From contig NZ_CAJFCL010000002.1 in NCBI RefSeq assembly GCF_904063065.1, positions 558,001 through 622,000 of the forward strand: 64,000 nucleotides of DNA, in the 5' to 3' direction. Every line of letters begins with the position of its first letter. The stretch's first letter is position 1. This DNA comes from Pseudomonas paraversuta. Lineage in GTDB: Bacteria; Pseudomonadota; Gammaproteobacteria; Pseudomonadales; Pseudomonadaceae. Below the pieces are notes generated by a model. That model saw only the letters and a program-made list of their open reading frames with translations. It made no database searches and had not been told where the DNA came from. The position numbers and the translations under genes were made by a program. Positions 10,419 through 19,753 of this stretch are shown piece after piece.

Positions 10419-10429
10419 GTAACCGAACT

Positions 10430-10510
10430 GTTGGAGCCGGCCTGCGATGCAGTCCATGCGGTGTTACTGGTGAACCGCAGACTGCCATCGCTGGCAAGCC
10501 AGCCCCTACA
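10430..10510. repeat. REP doublet (GCTGGCAAGCCAGC type)
   Basis: Imperfect inverted arms TTGGAGCCGGCCTGCGATG and CATCGCTGGCAAGCC face each other between two convergent genes. It probably serves as the transcript-end structure for the flanking DUF1345 and hpd genes. Confidence 0.75.
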
Positions 10511-10520
10511 GGATGGATGT

Positions 10521-11597
10521 TTAATCGGTGCTCAACACGCCACGGCGCACCTGGTCGCGTTCGATGGACTCAAACAACGCCTTGAAGTTGCCTTCGCCGA
10601 ATCCGTCATCACCCTTGCGCTGGATGAACTCGAAGAACACCGGCCCCATCAGGGTTTCCGAGAAGATTTGCAGCAACAAGCGCTTGTCACCCGGCTCGGA
10701 AGAGCCATCCAGCAAAATGCCCCGCGACTGCAGCTGATCTACCGGTTCGCCGTGATCAGGCAGACGGCCTTCGAGCATTTCATAGTAGGTGTCGGGCGGC
10801 GCGGTCATGAAGCGCATGCCTATGCCCTTCAGTGCGTCCCAGGTCTTGATCAGGTCGTCACACAGGAAGGCCACATGCTGGATGCCTTCACCGTTGAACT
10901 GCATCAGGAACTCTTCGATCTGCCCTGCGCCTTTGGATGATTCTTCATTCAAAGGAATGCGGATCATGCCGTCCGGTGCGGTCATTGCCTTGGAGGTCAG
11001 GCCGGTGTATTCACCCTTGATATCGAAGTAGCGAATTTCACGGAAATTGAACAGCTTCTCGTAGAAGTTGGCCCAATAGGCCATGCGCCCGCGATAAACG
11101 TTGTGGGTCAGGTGGTCGATGATTTTCAGGCCGGCTCCCACCGGATGACGATCAACACCTTCAATGAACACGAAATCGATGTCGTAGATCGAGCTGCCTT
11201 CGCCGTAGCGATCAATCAAGTACAGTGGCGCGCCACCGATACCCTTGATTGCCGGCAGGTTCAGCTCCATGGGGCCGGTGGGAATTTCGATGGGTTGCGC
11301 ACCCAGTTCCAGCGCCCGGGAAAATGCCTGTTGCGCATTGCGCACGCGGAAGGCCATACCGCACACCGAAGGACCGTGCTCTGCGGCAAAATAAGAAGCT
11401 ACGCTATGGGGCTCATTGTTGAGGATCAGATTGATCTCGCCCTGGCGATACAGGTGCACGTCTTTGGAACGGTGGCTGGCCACCTTGGTGAAGCCCATAA
11501 TTTGAAAAATGGGTTCGAGGGTGTTGGGTACCGGGGACGCGAATTCGATGAATTCAAAGCCCATCAGGCCCATTGGGTTTGCGTATAGATCGGCCAT
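10521..11597 (-). CDS. hpd: 4-hydroxyphenylpyruvate dioxygenase
   Basis: A 358-residue non-haem Fe(II) enzyme of tyrosine and phenylalanine catabolism, converting 4-hydroxyphenylpyruvate to homogentisate in the cytosol. The two vicinal-oxygen-chelate domains are complete. The iron ligands are visible as His162 (DHLTHNV), His241 (GIQHVAFL) and Glu323 ([12 protein letters not shown]), matching the well-studied Pseudomonas enzyme in position and length. The gene stands alone here, with no hmgA or fah nearby. The ATG at 11597 is preceded by a GGCGCC stretch without a strong ribosome site. Confidence 0.97.
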   Translation of the reverse strand: MADLYANPMGLMGFEFIEFASPVPNTLEPIFQIMGFTKVASHRSKDVHLYRQGEINLILNNEPHSVASYFAAEHGPSVCGMAFRVRNAQQAFSRALELGAQPIEIPTGPMELNLPAIKGIGGAPLYLIDRYGEGSSIYDIDFVFIEGVDRHPVGAGLKIIDHLTHNVYRGRMAYWANFYEKLFNFREIRYFDIKGEYTGLTSKAMTAPDGMIRIPLNEESSKGAGQIEEFLMQFNGEGIQHVAFLCDDLIKTWDALKGIGMRFMTAPPDTYYEMLEGRLPDHGEPVDQLQSRGILLDGSSEPGDKRLLLQIFSETLMGPVFFEFIQRKGDDGFGEGNFKALFESIERDQVRRGVLSTD

Positions 11598-11895
11598 TTT
11601 GGCGCCTCATCATGGTCATTTTTAGAATTAACAGAAGGTTATTTGCTAAGAATGCTGAGGCTGACGGGAGGCGCGCACGAGATCCCGCGTACACTGCGAG
11701 CCAGGAAATCGCCGTAGATCAATTGGAACCCGAATATCTTCATTTCGACCCATCTCTTACGCGGAGGGGCTTCTGCTGGCAGAAGTCATTATTCTTGTAT
11801 GCGTAAGCCGATTCTACATGGCGTAATCCGGTTTGTCTTACATCATGTTAACCAGCTGTCTTTAATCAGCCTTTACCCATAGCCCAGGATATGCA
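11598..11895. other. intergenic region, nothing clear
   Basis: About 300 bases between divergent hpd and the EAL gene must hold both promoters. A small hairpin CTTCTGCTGGCAGAAG lies at about 11769-11784. I see no gene. Confidence 0.5.
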
Positions 11896-13446
11896 ATGCC
11901 ATTAACGCTGAAGTCGACCCGCAAATGGACTGATCGCTATGCGTTGGTTCTGCTCAGTGGATTGCTGCCCGTGGTACTCGGCATGTTTATTATTTTTTGG
12001 CAGGCCAATCGAGCCCTGGAGTTTGAGGCCACCCACACCGCGCAAGAAGCCATTCGCCAGTTTGACTTGATGCTCGACAATGCCGCACAGGCAGCCGATG
12101 TGATGCTGCCGATGGCGGGGCGCGATTGCGCCCAGGTGGAGCTGGCGTTGCGTGACCAGGTGACGCGCCGGCCTTTCGTGCGCGCGGTGAACATGGTGTG
12201 GGACAACCTGATTTATTGCACCTCCCTGTTCGGCCCCTTCAAAGAAATCGTAAACCCGGATGAATATGCCAAAGGCGAGCTCAAGCTGATGGCCGGCAAT
12301 CCGGTAACGCCCAACGACCCGTTGCTGGTCTACAGGCGCGAGGAAGGCAAAGCAGGGGTGCTGGTCAGCCTGTATGGCGCACATCTGGTCAATGTTTTGG
12401 GCTTGATCAATCAGTACACGCAATTACTGATTCAAGTGGGCAGTGATTCGATCGATAAGTATGGCCAGGTGCGTGATGCTCCGGCCGAGCCTTTTCCGGT
12501 GGCACAAGTCAGTGTCGCCTCCACCCAGTACCCCTACCAGGTTGTTGCGGGATTCGGCCCCGGAACGGTCGGGCGTTTTGTATGGGCGCGATACACCGGA
12601 CTGATGGGCTTGTTTGTATTTTTGGGGCTGGTGTCTGCTTTAACGGTGCACTGGTTAAATAAGCGCTCATCTTCACCCACCCATGAATTGCAGCGGGGTC
12701 TGGACGCGGCAGAGTTTATTCCTTACTTCCAGCCGGTCGTACGCAGCGATACTAAGCAATGGGCCGGAGCCGAAGTGTTGATGCGCTGGCAGCATCCCAG
12801 AGAAGGACTGGTACGTCCTGACTTGTTTATTCCGTTTGCCGAACACTCGAGCCTGATAGTGCCAATGACCCGCTCGCTGATGCAGCAAACTGCCCGGCTA
12901 CTGGCGCCCCATGCCTCCAGCATGGAGCCCGGCTTCCATATAGGCTTCAATATCGCGGCCAGCCATTGTCAAAACCTTGAACTAATTGATGATTGCCGCG
13001 AGTTCCTGGACGCTTTCCCGGCAGGGCAAATCACCCTGGTTCTGGAACTGACCGAACGCGAGTTGATTGTGCCCACGGCAATCACCCATCAATTATTCTC
13101 GGCACTCCATAGCCTGGGCGTGATGATTGCCCTTGATGATTTTGGCACCGGCCATTCGAGCCTGAGTTACTTGCATGAGTTCAACATTGATTACTTGAAA
13201 ATCGATCAAAGTTTTGTCGCAATGATCGGCGTGGACGCCCTGTCCAGACACATTCTCGACAGTATTATCGAGCTCAGTGCAAAACTGGACCTGGGAATAG
13301 TCGCCGAAGGGATTGAAACACAAGAACAAAGCGACTATCTGGCGTCTAAAGGGGTGGTGTTTTTACAAGGTTATCTGTTCGCCCGCCCCTTGCCCGCCCC
13401 TGACTTCATCAAATCTTTAGTGGCGCGCCCTGCACCGACGCAATAA
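11896..13446 (+). CDS. CSS-motif EAL cyclic-di-GMP phosphodiesterase
   Basis: A 516-residue inner-membrane protein. It has a helix at about 16-35, a periplasmic CSS-motif sensor domain with its paired cysteines (RDCAQ and YCTSLFGPF), a second helix at about 236-253 and a cytoplasmic EAL domain from about 262 to the end. The catalytic residues look intact: EVL motif at 293-295 in place of EAL, ELTERE, the DDFGTGHSS loop with Asp414-Asp415, YLKIDQSF and EGIETQEQ. It should hydrolyse c-di-GMP to pGpG. In the family, the disulfide state of the sensor controls activity and proteolysis; that is known of relatives, not seen here. There is no GGDEF domain. Confidence 0.9.
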   Translation: MPLTLKSTRKWTDRYALVLLSGLLPVVLGMFIIFWQANRALEFEATHTAQEAIRQFDLMLDNAAQAADVMLPMAGRDCAQVELALRDQVTRRPFVRAVNMVWDNLIYCTSLFGPFKEIVNPDEYAKGELKLMAGNPVTPNDPLLVYRREEGKAGVLVSLYGAHLVNVLGLINQYTQLLIQVGSDSIDKYGQVRDAPAEPFPVAQVSVASTQYPYQVVAGFGPGTVGRFVWARYTGLMGLFVFLGLVSALTVHWLNKRSSSPTHELQRGLDAAEFIPYFQPVVRSDTKQWAGAEVLMRWQHPREGLVRPDLFIPFAEHSSLIVPMTRSLMQQTARLLAPHASSMEPGFHIGFNIAASHCQNLELIDDCREFLDAFPAGQITLVLELTERELIVPTAITHQLFSALHSLGVMIALDDFGTGHSSLSYLHEFNIDYLKIDQSFVAMIGVDALSRHILDSIIELSAKLDLGIVAEGIETQEQSDYLASKGVVFLQGYLFARPLPAPDFIKSLVARPAPTQ

Positions 13447-13697
13447 ATACTTGCCTCTATGAACCTGCCCCCTTCGGGGCAAAGTCTTTTGTTAATTGTG
13501 CGGGTTCATGGCTTGGCAGTGTGACAATTAACAACTACAATTTTTTCGATTGTTTAAAGGTTGTCACGTTATTTAAAAAGGTCATGGACGGTGTTCAGGT
13601 GTTCAAGGTACTGGACCCGGCCCCTGCCCCATGCACTTCAATCATCATTAAAACACTCCGGCTCTCCAAGGCCGGACCAGTGAATGGAGTAATGACT

Positions 13698-14057
13698 TTG
13701 TCCAGACTCGCTGAATTTCGCGCTGCTGAGAAAGCACTTAAAGAGCAGATCGCCCAGCTCGAAGCATTGAAAAATAACGCCGGACTTAAAAGAGAAATTG
13801 AGTTTGAGCAAAAACTCAAAGACTTGATGAAGTTCTATGGCAAGAACCTTCGGGACATTATTGCCATTCTTGACCCCGGCACGGTTGCACCCAGGTCCGG
13901 TGCCGCCCCCAAACAACGCAAGGCCCGCGTACTTAAGGTTTATCAAAACCCGCATACCGGTGAACTTATCGAAACTAAAGGCGGCAACCACCATGGCTTG
14001 AAGGCATGGAAAGAACAATACGGTGCCAGCACCGTGGATTCATGGTTGCGTCATTAA
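13698..14057 (+). CDS. mvaU: MvaU-like H-NS family transcriptional regulator
   Basis: A 119-residue nucleoid-associated silencer of the MvaT/MvaU family, specific to pseudomonads. The N-terminal oligomerisation coiled coil (FRAAEKALKEQIAQLEAL) is followed by the conserved segment KREIEFEQKL, a linker and a C-terminal AT-hook-like DNA-binding domain with NPHTGELIETKGGNHHGLKAWK. The text is closest to MvaU of P. aeruginosa. The frame is open from 13521, but TTG 13698 gives MSRLAEF, which lines up with the known MvaU N-terminus, and it sits 8 bases after GGAG. ATG 13692, two codons earlier, would be only 2 bases from that site. A strong terminator follows. Confidence 0.9.
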   Translation: MSRLAEFRAAEKALKEQIAQLEALKNNAGLKREIEFEQKLKDLMKFYGKNLRDIIAILDPGTVAPRSGAAPKQRKARVLKVYQNPHTGELIETKGGNHHGLKAWKEQYGASTVDSWLRH

Positions 14058-14064
14058 AGTCTGC

Positions 14065-14106
14065 GCCCAATAAAAAGCCCTGCCCATGCAGGGCTTTTTA
14101 TTGGGC
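14065..14106 (+). terminator. rho-independent terminator of mvaU
   Basis: A perfect 19-base-pair stem (14065-14083 with 14088-14106) around a 4-base loop. It has a GCCCTGC core and flanking A-run/T-run, so it could work in both directions. Confidence 0.93.
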
Positions 14107-14482
14107 GGCAATATCACGGGAGCCAGATGTACGGAATGATACAAGTCAATAATTCAACACAGTCCCGTGCCCATCTCTGGCGCCGACCGCAGCTTTACCA
14201 GGCGCGACAGCCATGAAAGCTCCGGGGCGGACAGACAGTCTTCAAATAACAGGTCCTTTCACAGATTTTTCACACCAATGGTCACAGGATGGGGGCTGCT
14301 AAAGGACTAGCGCCCCATGCCCGCTTCGGCGGGCTTCTTTTTGCCCGGAATTTGCCAAGACCCGCCGCGCTGATGCCTGCCCCGGCTGAAAACGGGTTTG
14401 GCGCAAGCCACCGGATTCCGTATCATTCGCCCATCACGCTCACCGTAGCGACCGATCACCACGTATCACTTTCGGAGGGTTC
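14107..14482. other. intergenic region before gloA with unassigned terminator
   Basis: No convincing ORF. Besides the gloA promoter it holds a structured stretch at 14290-14342: a hairpin-forming GGGGCT...AGCGCCCC followed by a terminator, which hints at a small RNA gene. GGAGGG at 14473-14479 is the gloA ribosome site. Confidence 0.5.
14319..14342 (+). terminator. orphan rho-independent terminator, possible sRNA end
   Basis: GCCCGC, loop TTCG, GCGGGC and then TTCTTTTT. The mvaU transcript already ends at 14106, so this hairpin has no gene to serve unless an RNA starts in the 200 bases before it. Confidence 0.7.
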
Positions 14483-15004
14483 ATGAGCCTGCAAGACCTG
14501 AACAACATCCCTGGCGTCACTGGCGAACCAGACAGCGCTACCCAGAATTTTGTCTTCAACCACACCATGCTCCGCGTCAAGGACATCCATAAGTCCCTGG
14601 ATTTCTATACCCGGGTGCTGGGCTTCTCGCTGGTTGAAAAGCGCGACTTCCCGGAAGCCGAATTCAGCCTGTATTTCCTGGCGCTGGTTGATAAGGCACA
14701 GATCCCGGCTGACGATGCCGCCCGTACCCTGTGGATGAAGTCGATTCCCGGCATTCTGGAACTGACCCACAACCACGGTTCGGAAACCGACGACAGCGTT
14801 GTCTACCACAACGGCAACACTGACCCGCGCGGCTTTGGCCACATTTGCATCTCGGTGCCGGACATCGTTGCCGCCTGCGAACGCTTCGAGGCGCTGGGTG
14901 TGGACTTCCAGAAGCGCCTGACTGACGGGCGCATGAAGTCGCTGGCATTTATCAAAGACCCGGACGGCTACTGGGTCGAGATTATCCAGCCGCAACCGAT
15001 GTAA
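14483..15004 (+). CDS. gloA: lactoylglutathione lyase (glyoxalase I)
   Basis: A 173-residue cytosolic metalloenzyme that turns the hemithioacetal of methylglyoxal and glutathione into S-lactoylglutathione. It has a single glyoxalase fold with the four metal ligands in place: His27 (FNHTMLRV), Glu93 (ILELTHNHG), His120 (GFGHICISV) and Glu166 (DGYWVEI). It is the longer, eukaryote-like form. A strong Shine-Dalgarno GGAGGG precedes the ATG. It is convergent with ahpF, and both share a terminator. Confidence 0.96.
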   Translation: MSLQDLNNIPGVTGEPDSATQNFVFNHTMLRVKDIHKSLDFYTRVLGFSLVEKRDFPEAEFSLYFLALVDKAQIPADDAARTLWMKSIPGILELTHNHGSETDDSVVYHNGNTDPRGFGHICISVPDIVAACERFEALGVDFQKRLTDGRMKSLAFIKDPDGYWVEIIQPQPM

Positions 15005-15013
15005 ACCGGATGC

Positions 15014-15046
15014 AAAAAAAACCCATGATCGCTCATGGGTTTTTTT
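15014..15046. terminator. bidirectional terminator gloA/ahpF
   Basis: Stem ACCCATGA/TCATGGGT with a 4-base loop, flanked by an A-run (15014-15020) and a T-run (15041-15046), so it can end both convergent transcripts. Confidence 0.9.
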
Positions 15047-15057
15047 GTTTCAGCCGG

Positions 15058-16611
15058 TTATTCCGAGCGGATCAGGTGATCAAAAGCACTCAGCGAAGCT
15101 TTCGCACCCTCGCCCACCGCAATCACGATCTGCTTGTATGGCACGGTAGTGACGTCGCCGGCGGCAAAGATGCCGGGGATGCTGGTTTCACCACGGGCAT
15201 CAACCACGATCTCGCCGCGAGGTGAAAGCTCGATCGTACCTTTAAGCCAGTCAGTGTTCGGCAGCAAGCCGATCTGGACAAAAATCCCTTCCAGCTCGAC
15301 GTGGTGCAACTCGTCTGTGGCCCGATCCTTGTAACGCAGACCATTGACCTTCTGACCGTCGCCTGTGACTTCGGTGGTCAGGGCATTGGTAATCACGGTT
15401 ACGTTCGGCAAGCTGTTGAGCTTGCGCTGCAACACCGCATCGGCCCGCAGTTTGGTATCGAACTCAAGCAGGGTGACGTGAGAAACGATACCCGCCAGGT
15501 CGATTGCCGCTTCAACACCCGAGTTGCCACCGCCGATAACTGCAACGCGCTTGCCTTTGAACAGCGGGCCGTCACAGTGCGGGCAGTAAGCGACGCCACG
15601 GCTACGGTATTCCTGCTCGCCGGGTACATTCATCTCTCTCCAGCGGGCACCGGTTGCCAGAATCACGGTCTTGGCTTTCAGCGAGGCACCACTGGCAAAT
15701 TTCACCTCATGCAACTCGCCCGCCTTGCCCGGCAGCAGCTTGTCGGCACGCTGCAGGTTCATGATGTCGACGTCGTATTGCTTGACGTGTTCTTCAAGGG
15801 CGGTGGCCAGCTTTGGCCCTTCAGTTTCCTGCACCGAGATAAAGTTCTCGATGGCCATGGTATCCAGCACCTGGCCGCCAAAGCGTTCAGCGGCGACGCC
15901 GGTACGAATGCCTTTACGTGCCGCATAAATGGCAGCCGCTGCGCCGGCCGGACCACCGCCTATGACCAGCACATCAAACGCCTCTTTGGCGCTGATTTTT
16001 TCGGCCTGACGCTCGATGGCGCCGGTGTCCAGCTTGCCGAGAATTTCTTCCAGACCCATACGGCCCTGGCCGAAGTTCACGCCGTTCAAGTAAACACTGG
16101 GAACTGCCATCACCTGACGTTCGGTGACTTCGTCCTGGAACAGCGCGCCGTCAATCGCCACGTGGCGAATGTTCGGGTTCAATACAGCCATCAGGTTCAG
16201 CGCCTGCACCACATCCGGACAGTTCTGGCATGACAGCGAGAAATAAGTCTCGAAGTTGAACTCGCCCTTGAGGGCGCGGATCTGTTCAATCACTTCAGGA
16301 CTGGCTTTCGATGGGTGGCCGCCGACTTGCAGCAAGGCCAGCACCAGCGAAGTAAATTCGTGGCCCATTGGGATGCCTGCGAAACGCAGGCTGATATCGC
16401 CGCCCGGGCGGTTCAACGAAAACGAAGGCTTGCGCGCATCGGTACCGTTGTCCAGCAAGGTAATCATGCTGGAAAGGCTGGCGATTTCTTTCAACAAGTC
16501 ATGCATTTCACGGGATTTCGCACCGTCGTCGAGGGAAGCAACGATCTCGATCGGCTGGGTAACCCGCTCCAGGTATGACTTCAACTGTGCTTTTAGATTG
16601 GCGTCCAACAT
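15058..16611 (-). CDS. ahpF: alkyl hydroperoxide reductase subunit F
   Basis: A 517-residue flavoprotein disulfide reductase that passes electrons from NADH to AhpC. The N-terminal glutaredoxin-like double domain carries the redox pair Cys128/Cys131 (CQNC). An FAD-binding motif VIGGGPAG follows at about residue 216. The thioredoxin-reductase-like core has Cys343/Cys346 (CPHC), and the NADH site is [12 protein letters not shown]. Length and order are those of full AhpF. It lies downstream of ahpC on the same strand, separated by a hairpin that could lower its expression relative to ahpC. Confidence 0.97.
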   Translation of the reverse strand: MLDANLKAQLKSYLERVTQPIEIVASLDDGAKSREMHDLLKEIASLSSMITLLDNGTDARKPSFSLNRPGGDISLRFAGIPMGHEFTSLVLALLQVGGHPSKASPEVIEQIRALKGEFNFETYFSLSCQNCPDVVQALNLMAVLNPNIRHVAIDGALFQDEVTERQVMAVPSVYLNGVNFGQGRMGLEEILGKLDTGAIERQAEKISAKEAFDVLVIGGGPAGAAAAIYAARKGIRTGVAAERFGGQVLDTMAIENFISVQETEGPKLATALEEHVKQYDVDIMNLQRADKLLPGKAGELHEVKFASGASLKAKTVILATGARWREMNVPGEQEYRSRGVAYCPHCDGPLFKGKRVAVIGGGNSGVEAAIDLAGIVSHVTLLEFDTKLRADAVLQRKLNSLPNVTVITNALTTEVTGDGQKVNGLRYKDRATDELHHVELEGIFVQIGLLPNTDWLKGTIELSPRGEIVVDARGETSIPGIFAAGDVTTVPYKQIVIAVGEGAKASLSAFDHLIRSE

Positions 16612-16644
16612 ACGGGCGATCTCCTTTGACCTTTAATACTGTGT

Positions 16645-16681
16645 AAAAAAAACGCCCGAGCGAATGTCGCCCGGGCGTTTT
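16645..16681 (-). terminator. terminator/attenuator between ahpC and ahpF
   Basis: On the minus strand, a GC-rich stem (AACGCCCGGGCGA with TCGCTCGGGCGTT, one mismatch, loop CAT) is followed by a run of T. It lies downstream of ahpC and 34 bases before the ahpF start, so ahpF is probably read partly through it or from its own start. Confidence 0.85.
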
Positions 16682-16739
16682 GAGGGCGATGCTGCGTGCA
16701 ACTCAGGTGCGGGTCACCGCCCTTGGCTGGCTCACAGGC

Positions 16740-17303
16740 TTAGATCTTGCCGACCAGGTCGAGCGATGGAGCGAGGGTGGATTCACCTTCTTTCCATTTG
16801 GCCGGGCAAACTTCACCCGGGTGAGCAGCAACGTACTGGGCTGCCTTGATTTTGCGCAGCAGCTCGGAAGCGTCACGACCAACGCCGCCATCGTTCAGCT
16901 CGACGATTTTGATCTGACCTTCAGGGTTGATCACGAAAGTACCGCGGTCAGCCAGGCCTGCTTCTTCGATCAGTACGTCGAAGTTGCGGGAGATGGTCAG
17001 CGTAGGGTCGCCGATCATGGTGTACTGGATTTTGCCGATGGCTGGCGAAGTGTTGTGCCAGGCAGCGTGAGCAAAGTGGGTGTCAGTGGACACGCTGTAG
17101 ATTTCCACGCCGAGTTTTTTGAACTCTTCGTAGTTGTCAGCCAGGTCTTCCAGTTCGGTCGGGCAAACAAAAGTGAAGTCGGCCGGGTAGAAGAAAACGA
17201 CAGACCACTTGCCTTTCAGGTCAGCGTCCGACACTTCCACGAAGCTGCCGTTTTTGTATGCAGTAGCTTTGAACGGTTTTACATGGCTGTTGATGATAGG
17301 CAT
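16740..17303 (-). CDS. ahpC: alkyl hydroperoxide reductase subunit C (2-Cys peroxiredoxin)
   Basis: A 187-residue typical 2-Cys peroxiredoxin that reduces H2O2, organic peroxides and peroxynitrite. The peroxidatic Cys47 is in FTFVCPTE and the resolving Cys166 in GEVCPAKW. It is recycled by AhpF, encoded next downstream. A GGAG-containing ribosome site precedes ATG 17303. OxyR control is usual for this gene in pseudomonads. The upstream region has CTAT/ATAG words but not in the proper OxyR spacing. Confidence 0.97.
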   Translation of the reverse strand: MPIINSHVKPFKATAYKNGSFVEVSDADLKGKWSVVFFYPADFTFVCPTELEDLADNYEEFKKLGVEIYSVSTDTHFAHAAWHNTSPAIGKIQYTMIGDPTLTISRNFDVLIEEAGLADRGTFVINPEGQIKIVELNDGGVGRDASELLRKIKAAQYVAAHPGEVCPAKWKEGESTLAPSLDLVGKI

Positions 17304-17470
17304 CGTTGTCTCTCCGTCAGGGTTGAAAAGTTGATGGGGTGAATCCTAACAACTCATTTCGTATCTGGCTCATTGGCAAAGCTGATGCTGACGATTGGTT
17401 TTAGCTATCAGGTGAGCCTATAGATAGTAGAAAACCAAATAGGGGCCACCTTGCGCCATTTCAACCCTCG

Positions 17471-18409
17471 TCAGACATCGATAACTTTTTGCGCGGTAAT
17501 GCTCATCCCCGTAAACGGGGTCGCTTCAACATAGCGCATGGCGGACTTTACGTCCTTCCAGCCGACGTAATTCATCAGCGACTTCAAATCCCAGCCACTT
17601 TGATGGGCCCATGTTGCAAAACCGCGACGCAGCGAGTGGCTGGTGTATTGCTCTGCAGCAATACCCGCGCGTTCCAGGGCCTGGCGCAGCAGCGCAATTA
17701 CGCTGTTGGCGTGCAACCCCTCCTCCCCCAGGTTGCCCCAGCGGTCTATGCCACGAAACACCGGGCCGCGGACCAGCGCCGAGGTATTGAGCCACTCAAT
17801 GTAGGCCCGCACCGGGCATAACCGCAGCAAGGCCGGGGTCTGAAAGGTCTTGCCCAGATTGTCGCGGTCACTTTTGCTGCGCGGCAGGTACAGGGTGATG
17901 CCGGAGCCTGGCACCGCTTGCACATGCTCGATCTGCAAGCGGCACAGCTCGTCACTGCGAAACCCGCGCCAGAACCCCAGCAGAATCAGAGCCGCATCCC
18001 GTCGTGCTCGCAGCAGTGCAGGCTGATCGGCATTGGCTTGCGCCGCCCGGGCCTCACTTTCGAGCCAGTCGACCACCTGCTCCAGGTGCTGCAATTGCAA
18101 CGGCTCAGCCTGCTTCTCCTGTACCGGGTGCAAGGCCCTGATGCCCTTGAACACTTTGCGCACCACCGGCGCCTTGGTCGGGTCGGCAAACCCCTGGCTG
18201 TTATGCCACTGGGCAATGGCCGACAGGCGCAACTTGAGCGTGTTGATTGAGAGCTGGCCGGCGTGAGCCACCAGGTAGCGGGCCACGCTGTCGCTGGTGG
18301 CAGGCAGGAACCCGCCCCAGGTGACTTCGAAGTGTTCGATGGCGGCCCGATAACTGCGGCGGGTGTTATCGCGGGTCGCGGCGTTTAAGTAGCGATCCAG
18401 CTCGCTCAT
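17471..18409 (-). CDS. tyrosine recombinase / site-specific integrase
   Basis: A 312-residue tyrosine recombinase. The N-terminal core-binding (SAM-like) domain covers residues 1-100. The catalytic domain has Arg151 (WRGFRSDEL), Lys179 (PRSKSD), His258-x-x-Arg261 (HSLRRGFATW), Trp284 in the place of the second His (VGWKDV) and the nucleophile Tyr293 (SAMRYVE). All catalytic positions are filled, so it is probably active. There are no phage or ICE genes around it and no att repeats were seen. Its divergent partner is a KfrA-like protein. It is shorter and less conserved than XerC/D and should not be confused with them. Confidence 0.88.
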   Translation of the reverse strand: MSELDRYLNAATRDNTRRSYRAAIEHFEVTWGGFLPATSDSVARYLVAHAGQLSINTLKLRLSAIAQWHNSQGFADPTKAPVVRKVFKGIRALHPVQEKQAEPLQLQHLEQVVDWLESEARAAQANADQPALLRARRDAALILLGFWRGFRSDELCRLQIEHVQAVPGSGITLYLPRSKSDRDNLGKTFQTPALLRLCPVRAYIEWLNTSALVRGPVFRGIDRWGNLGEEGLHANSVIALLRQALERAGIAAEQYTSHSLRRGFATWAHQSGWDLKSLMNYVGWKDVKSAMRYVEATPFTGMSITAQKVIDV

Positions 18410-18469
18410 GGGCAGTTCTCTTGATTGGCGTACTGAAAACGGGCCTTAAAAGCAGTTCCAAGGCTCTAA

Positions 18470-18587
18470 CACGGGATAATACCAGTATATCCCGCCTCTT
18501 GAATCTTAAATAAAGACAAAATTTAATCGATAATATAGTATGTAATTACATGATACATACCACAGTACATAATCGTAGGAGAAGACC
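18470..18587. promoter_or_regulatory. AT-rich shared promoter region with palindromes
   Basis: The divergent start region between the recombinase and kfrA-like genes is far richer in A/T than its surroundings. ATGTAATTACAT at 18540-18551 is a perfect 12-base palindrome. TACATACC and GTACATAA words follow at once, so TATGTA-type half-sites recur three or four times within 40 bases. AGGAGA at 18576-18581 is the ribosome site for the kfrA-like gene. A self-repressing KfrA operator is a reasonable guess. Confidence 0.5.
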
Positions 18588-19586
18588 ATGGCCCGTGGCG
18601 GCGTAAACAAGGCGGTGGTGCAAATTGCACGCACGGCAATCCTGGCCCGTGGCGAACACCCGAGCATTGATGCAGTACGTATCGAGATGGGAAATACCGG
18701 GTCGAAAACCACTATCCACCGCTATCTGAAAGAGCTCGAGGAGATCGACTCACGCCGGGGCGCGCCACAGGAACAGCTCGGAGACGAACTGGCGGAGCTG
18801 GTCGCCCGCCTCGCCCAGCGCCTGCAAGAGCAAGCCCAGGAGCCGATCGATCGGGCCCGGGCACACTACGAACAGCTCCAAGCAACGCTGCAAGAGCAGC
18901 TCGACCAGGCACAACAGACGCAAACCCGGCTCCAGCAGCAACTTGAGATCCAGGGCAATGCACTGAGCCAGGAAACGGCAAATCTTGAGTCCACACGCTC
19001 CATGCTGCAGACCGAGCAAACCCGCAACGCTGCGCTGAATCAGGCTTGCAGCGACTTTGAGCTGCGCCTCAAAGACCGCGACGAGCAAATTCGCTCGCTG
19101 GAAGACAAACACCTGCATGCCCGCGAAGCACTTGAGCATTACCGCAGCGCCGTCAAAGAGCAGCGCGAGCAGGATCAGCGCCGCCACGAAGGACAGGTTC
19201 AGCAGATTCAGATGGAACTGCGCCAGGCACAACAAAGTGCACTGGTACGCCAGGATGAGATCACCCAGCTGCATCGCGACAACGAGCGCGTATTGAGCGA
19301 AAGCCGCGCACTGGGCAAGGAACTGAATCAGTCCAACGACCAGCAACACAAATTGAGCAACCTCAATGGCCAGCTCAGCAGCCAGTTAACTCAGCTGGAA
19401 AACCAGCGCACCCTGCTCCAGGAACGCTTGCGGGTTGCACTTGAGGACAGCGAAGGCTTGCAACAAGCGCAAAGCAAGGCGCAGGAAGCCAGCACGGCAT
19501 TGACCCTGCGGGCACTAAAAGCCGAAGCAGCACTTGAAAGCCTGAAAGCGCAGAAAGACGACACACCCGAACAAACAGCCGACTAG
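18588..19586 (+). CDS. KfrA-like coiled-coil DNA-binding protein
   Basis: A 332-residue protein. Residues 1-60 form a KfrA-type N-terminal DNA-binding domain (MARGGVNKAVV, IARTAILARGEHPSIDAVR, TTIHRYLKELE). From about residue 65 to 315 it is an almost unbroken coiled coil rich in Gln, Glu, Leu and Arg. KfrA on IncP plasmids is a repressor and a filament-forming segregation helper. Here the gene is chromosomal, divergent from a tyrosine recombinase. The two probably share their control region. Its actual role is unknown. Confidence 0.82.
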   Translation: MARGGVNKAVVQIARTAILARGEHPSIDAVRIEMGNTGSKTTIHRYLKELEEIDSRRGAPQEQLGDELAELVARLAQRLQEQAQEPIDRARAHYEQLQATLQEQLDQAQQTQTRLQQQLEIQGNALSQETANLESTRSMLQTEQTRNAALNQACSDFELRLKDRDEQIRSLEDKHLHAREALEHYRSAVKEQREQDQRRHEGQVQQIQMELRQAQQSALVRQDEITQLHRDNERVLSESRALGKELNQSNDQQHKLSNLNGQLSSQLTQLENQRTLLQERLRVALEDSEGLQQAQSKAQEASTALTLRALKAEAALESLKAQKDDTPEQTAD

Positions 19587-19596
19587 AAACCCGTAC

Positions 19597-19694
19597 TCGC
19601 TGACGAGGGACGAAGCTGCGATAAGGTGCGAAGGACCGTGCACGACGCCCGAGAGCCGTGCACAAGGCCTTCTCGGCCTTGGGCCTCGCCAGCG
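19597..19694. repeat. REP-like inverted repeat (CGCTGACGAGG type)
   Basis: CGCTGACGAGG near 19600 is matched by CCTCGCCAGCG near 19684-19694, with extra inner stems (GGCCTTCTCGGCC). It lies after the kfrA-like gene. The same family recurs at 33842. Confidence 0.6.
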
Positions 19695-19753
19695 ATTACC
19701 CGGGTCAAGTCTTTGTTCAGCTAGCGTTCAGCAAATGCAATCGATTCCTGTTT

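Noticed and set aside
14289..14486. 65-codon open frame upstream of gloA
   Set aside because: It runs through the terminator hairpin and the gloA ribosome site, and its composition is not protein-like.
17390..17430. CTAT and ATAG words upstream of ahpC as an OxyR site
   Set aside because: The half-sites are 13 and 19 bases apart instead of the 11/22 spacing of the OxyR consensus, so I could not build a proper site.
17471..18409. XerC/XerD housekeeping recombinase
   Set aside because: The catalytic domain carries Trp in place of the second His, the N-terminal part differs and the neighbours are wrong, so it is a separate integrase-like protein.
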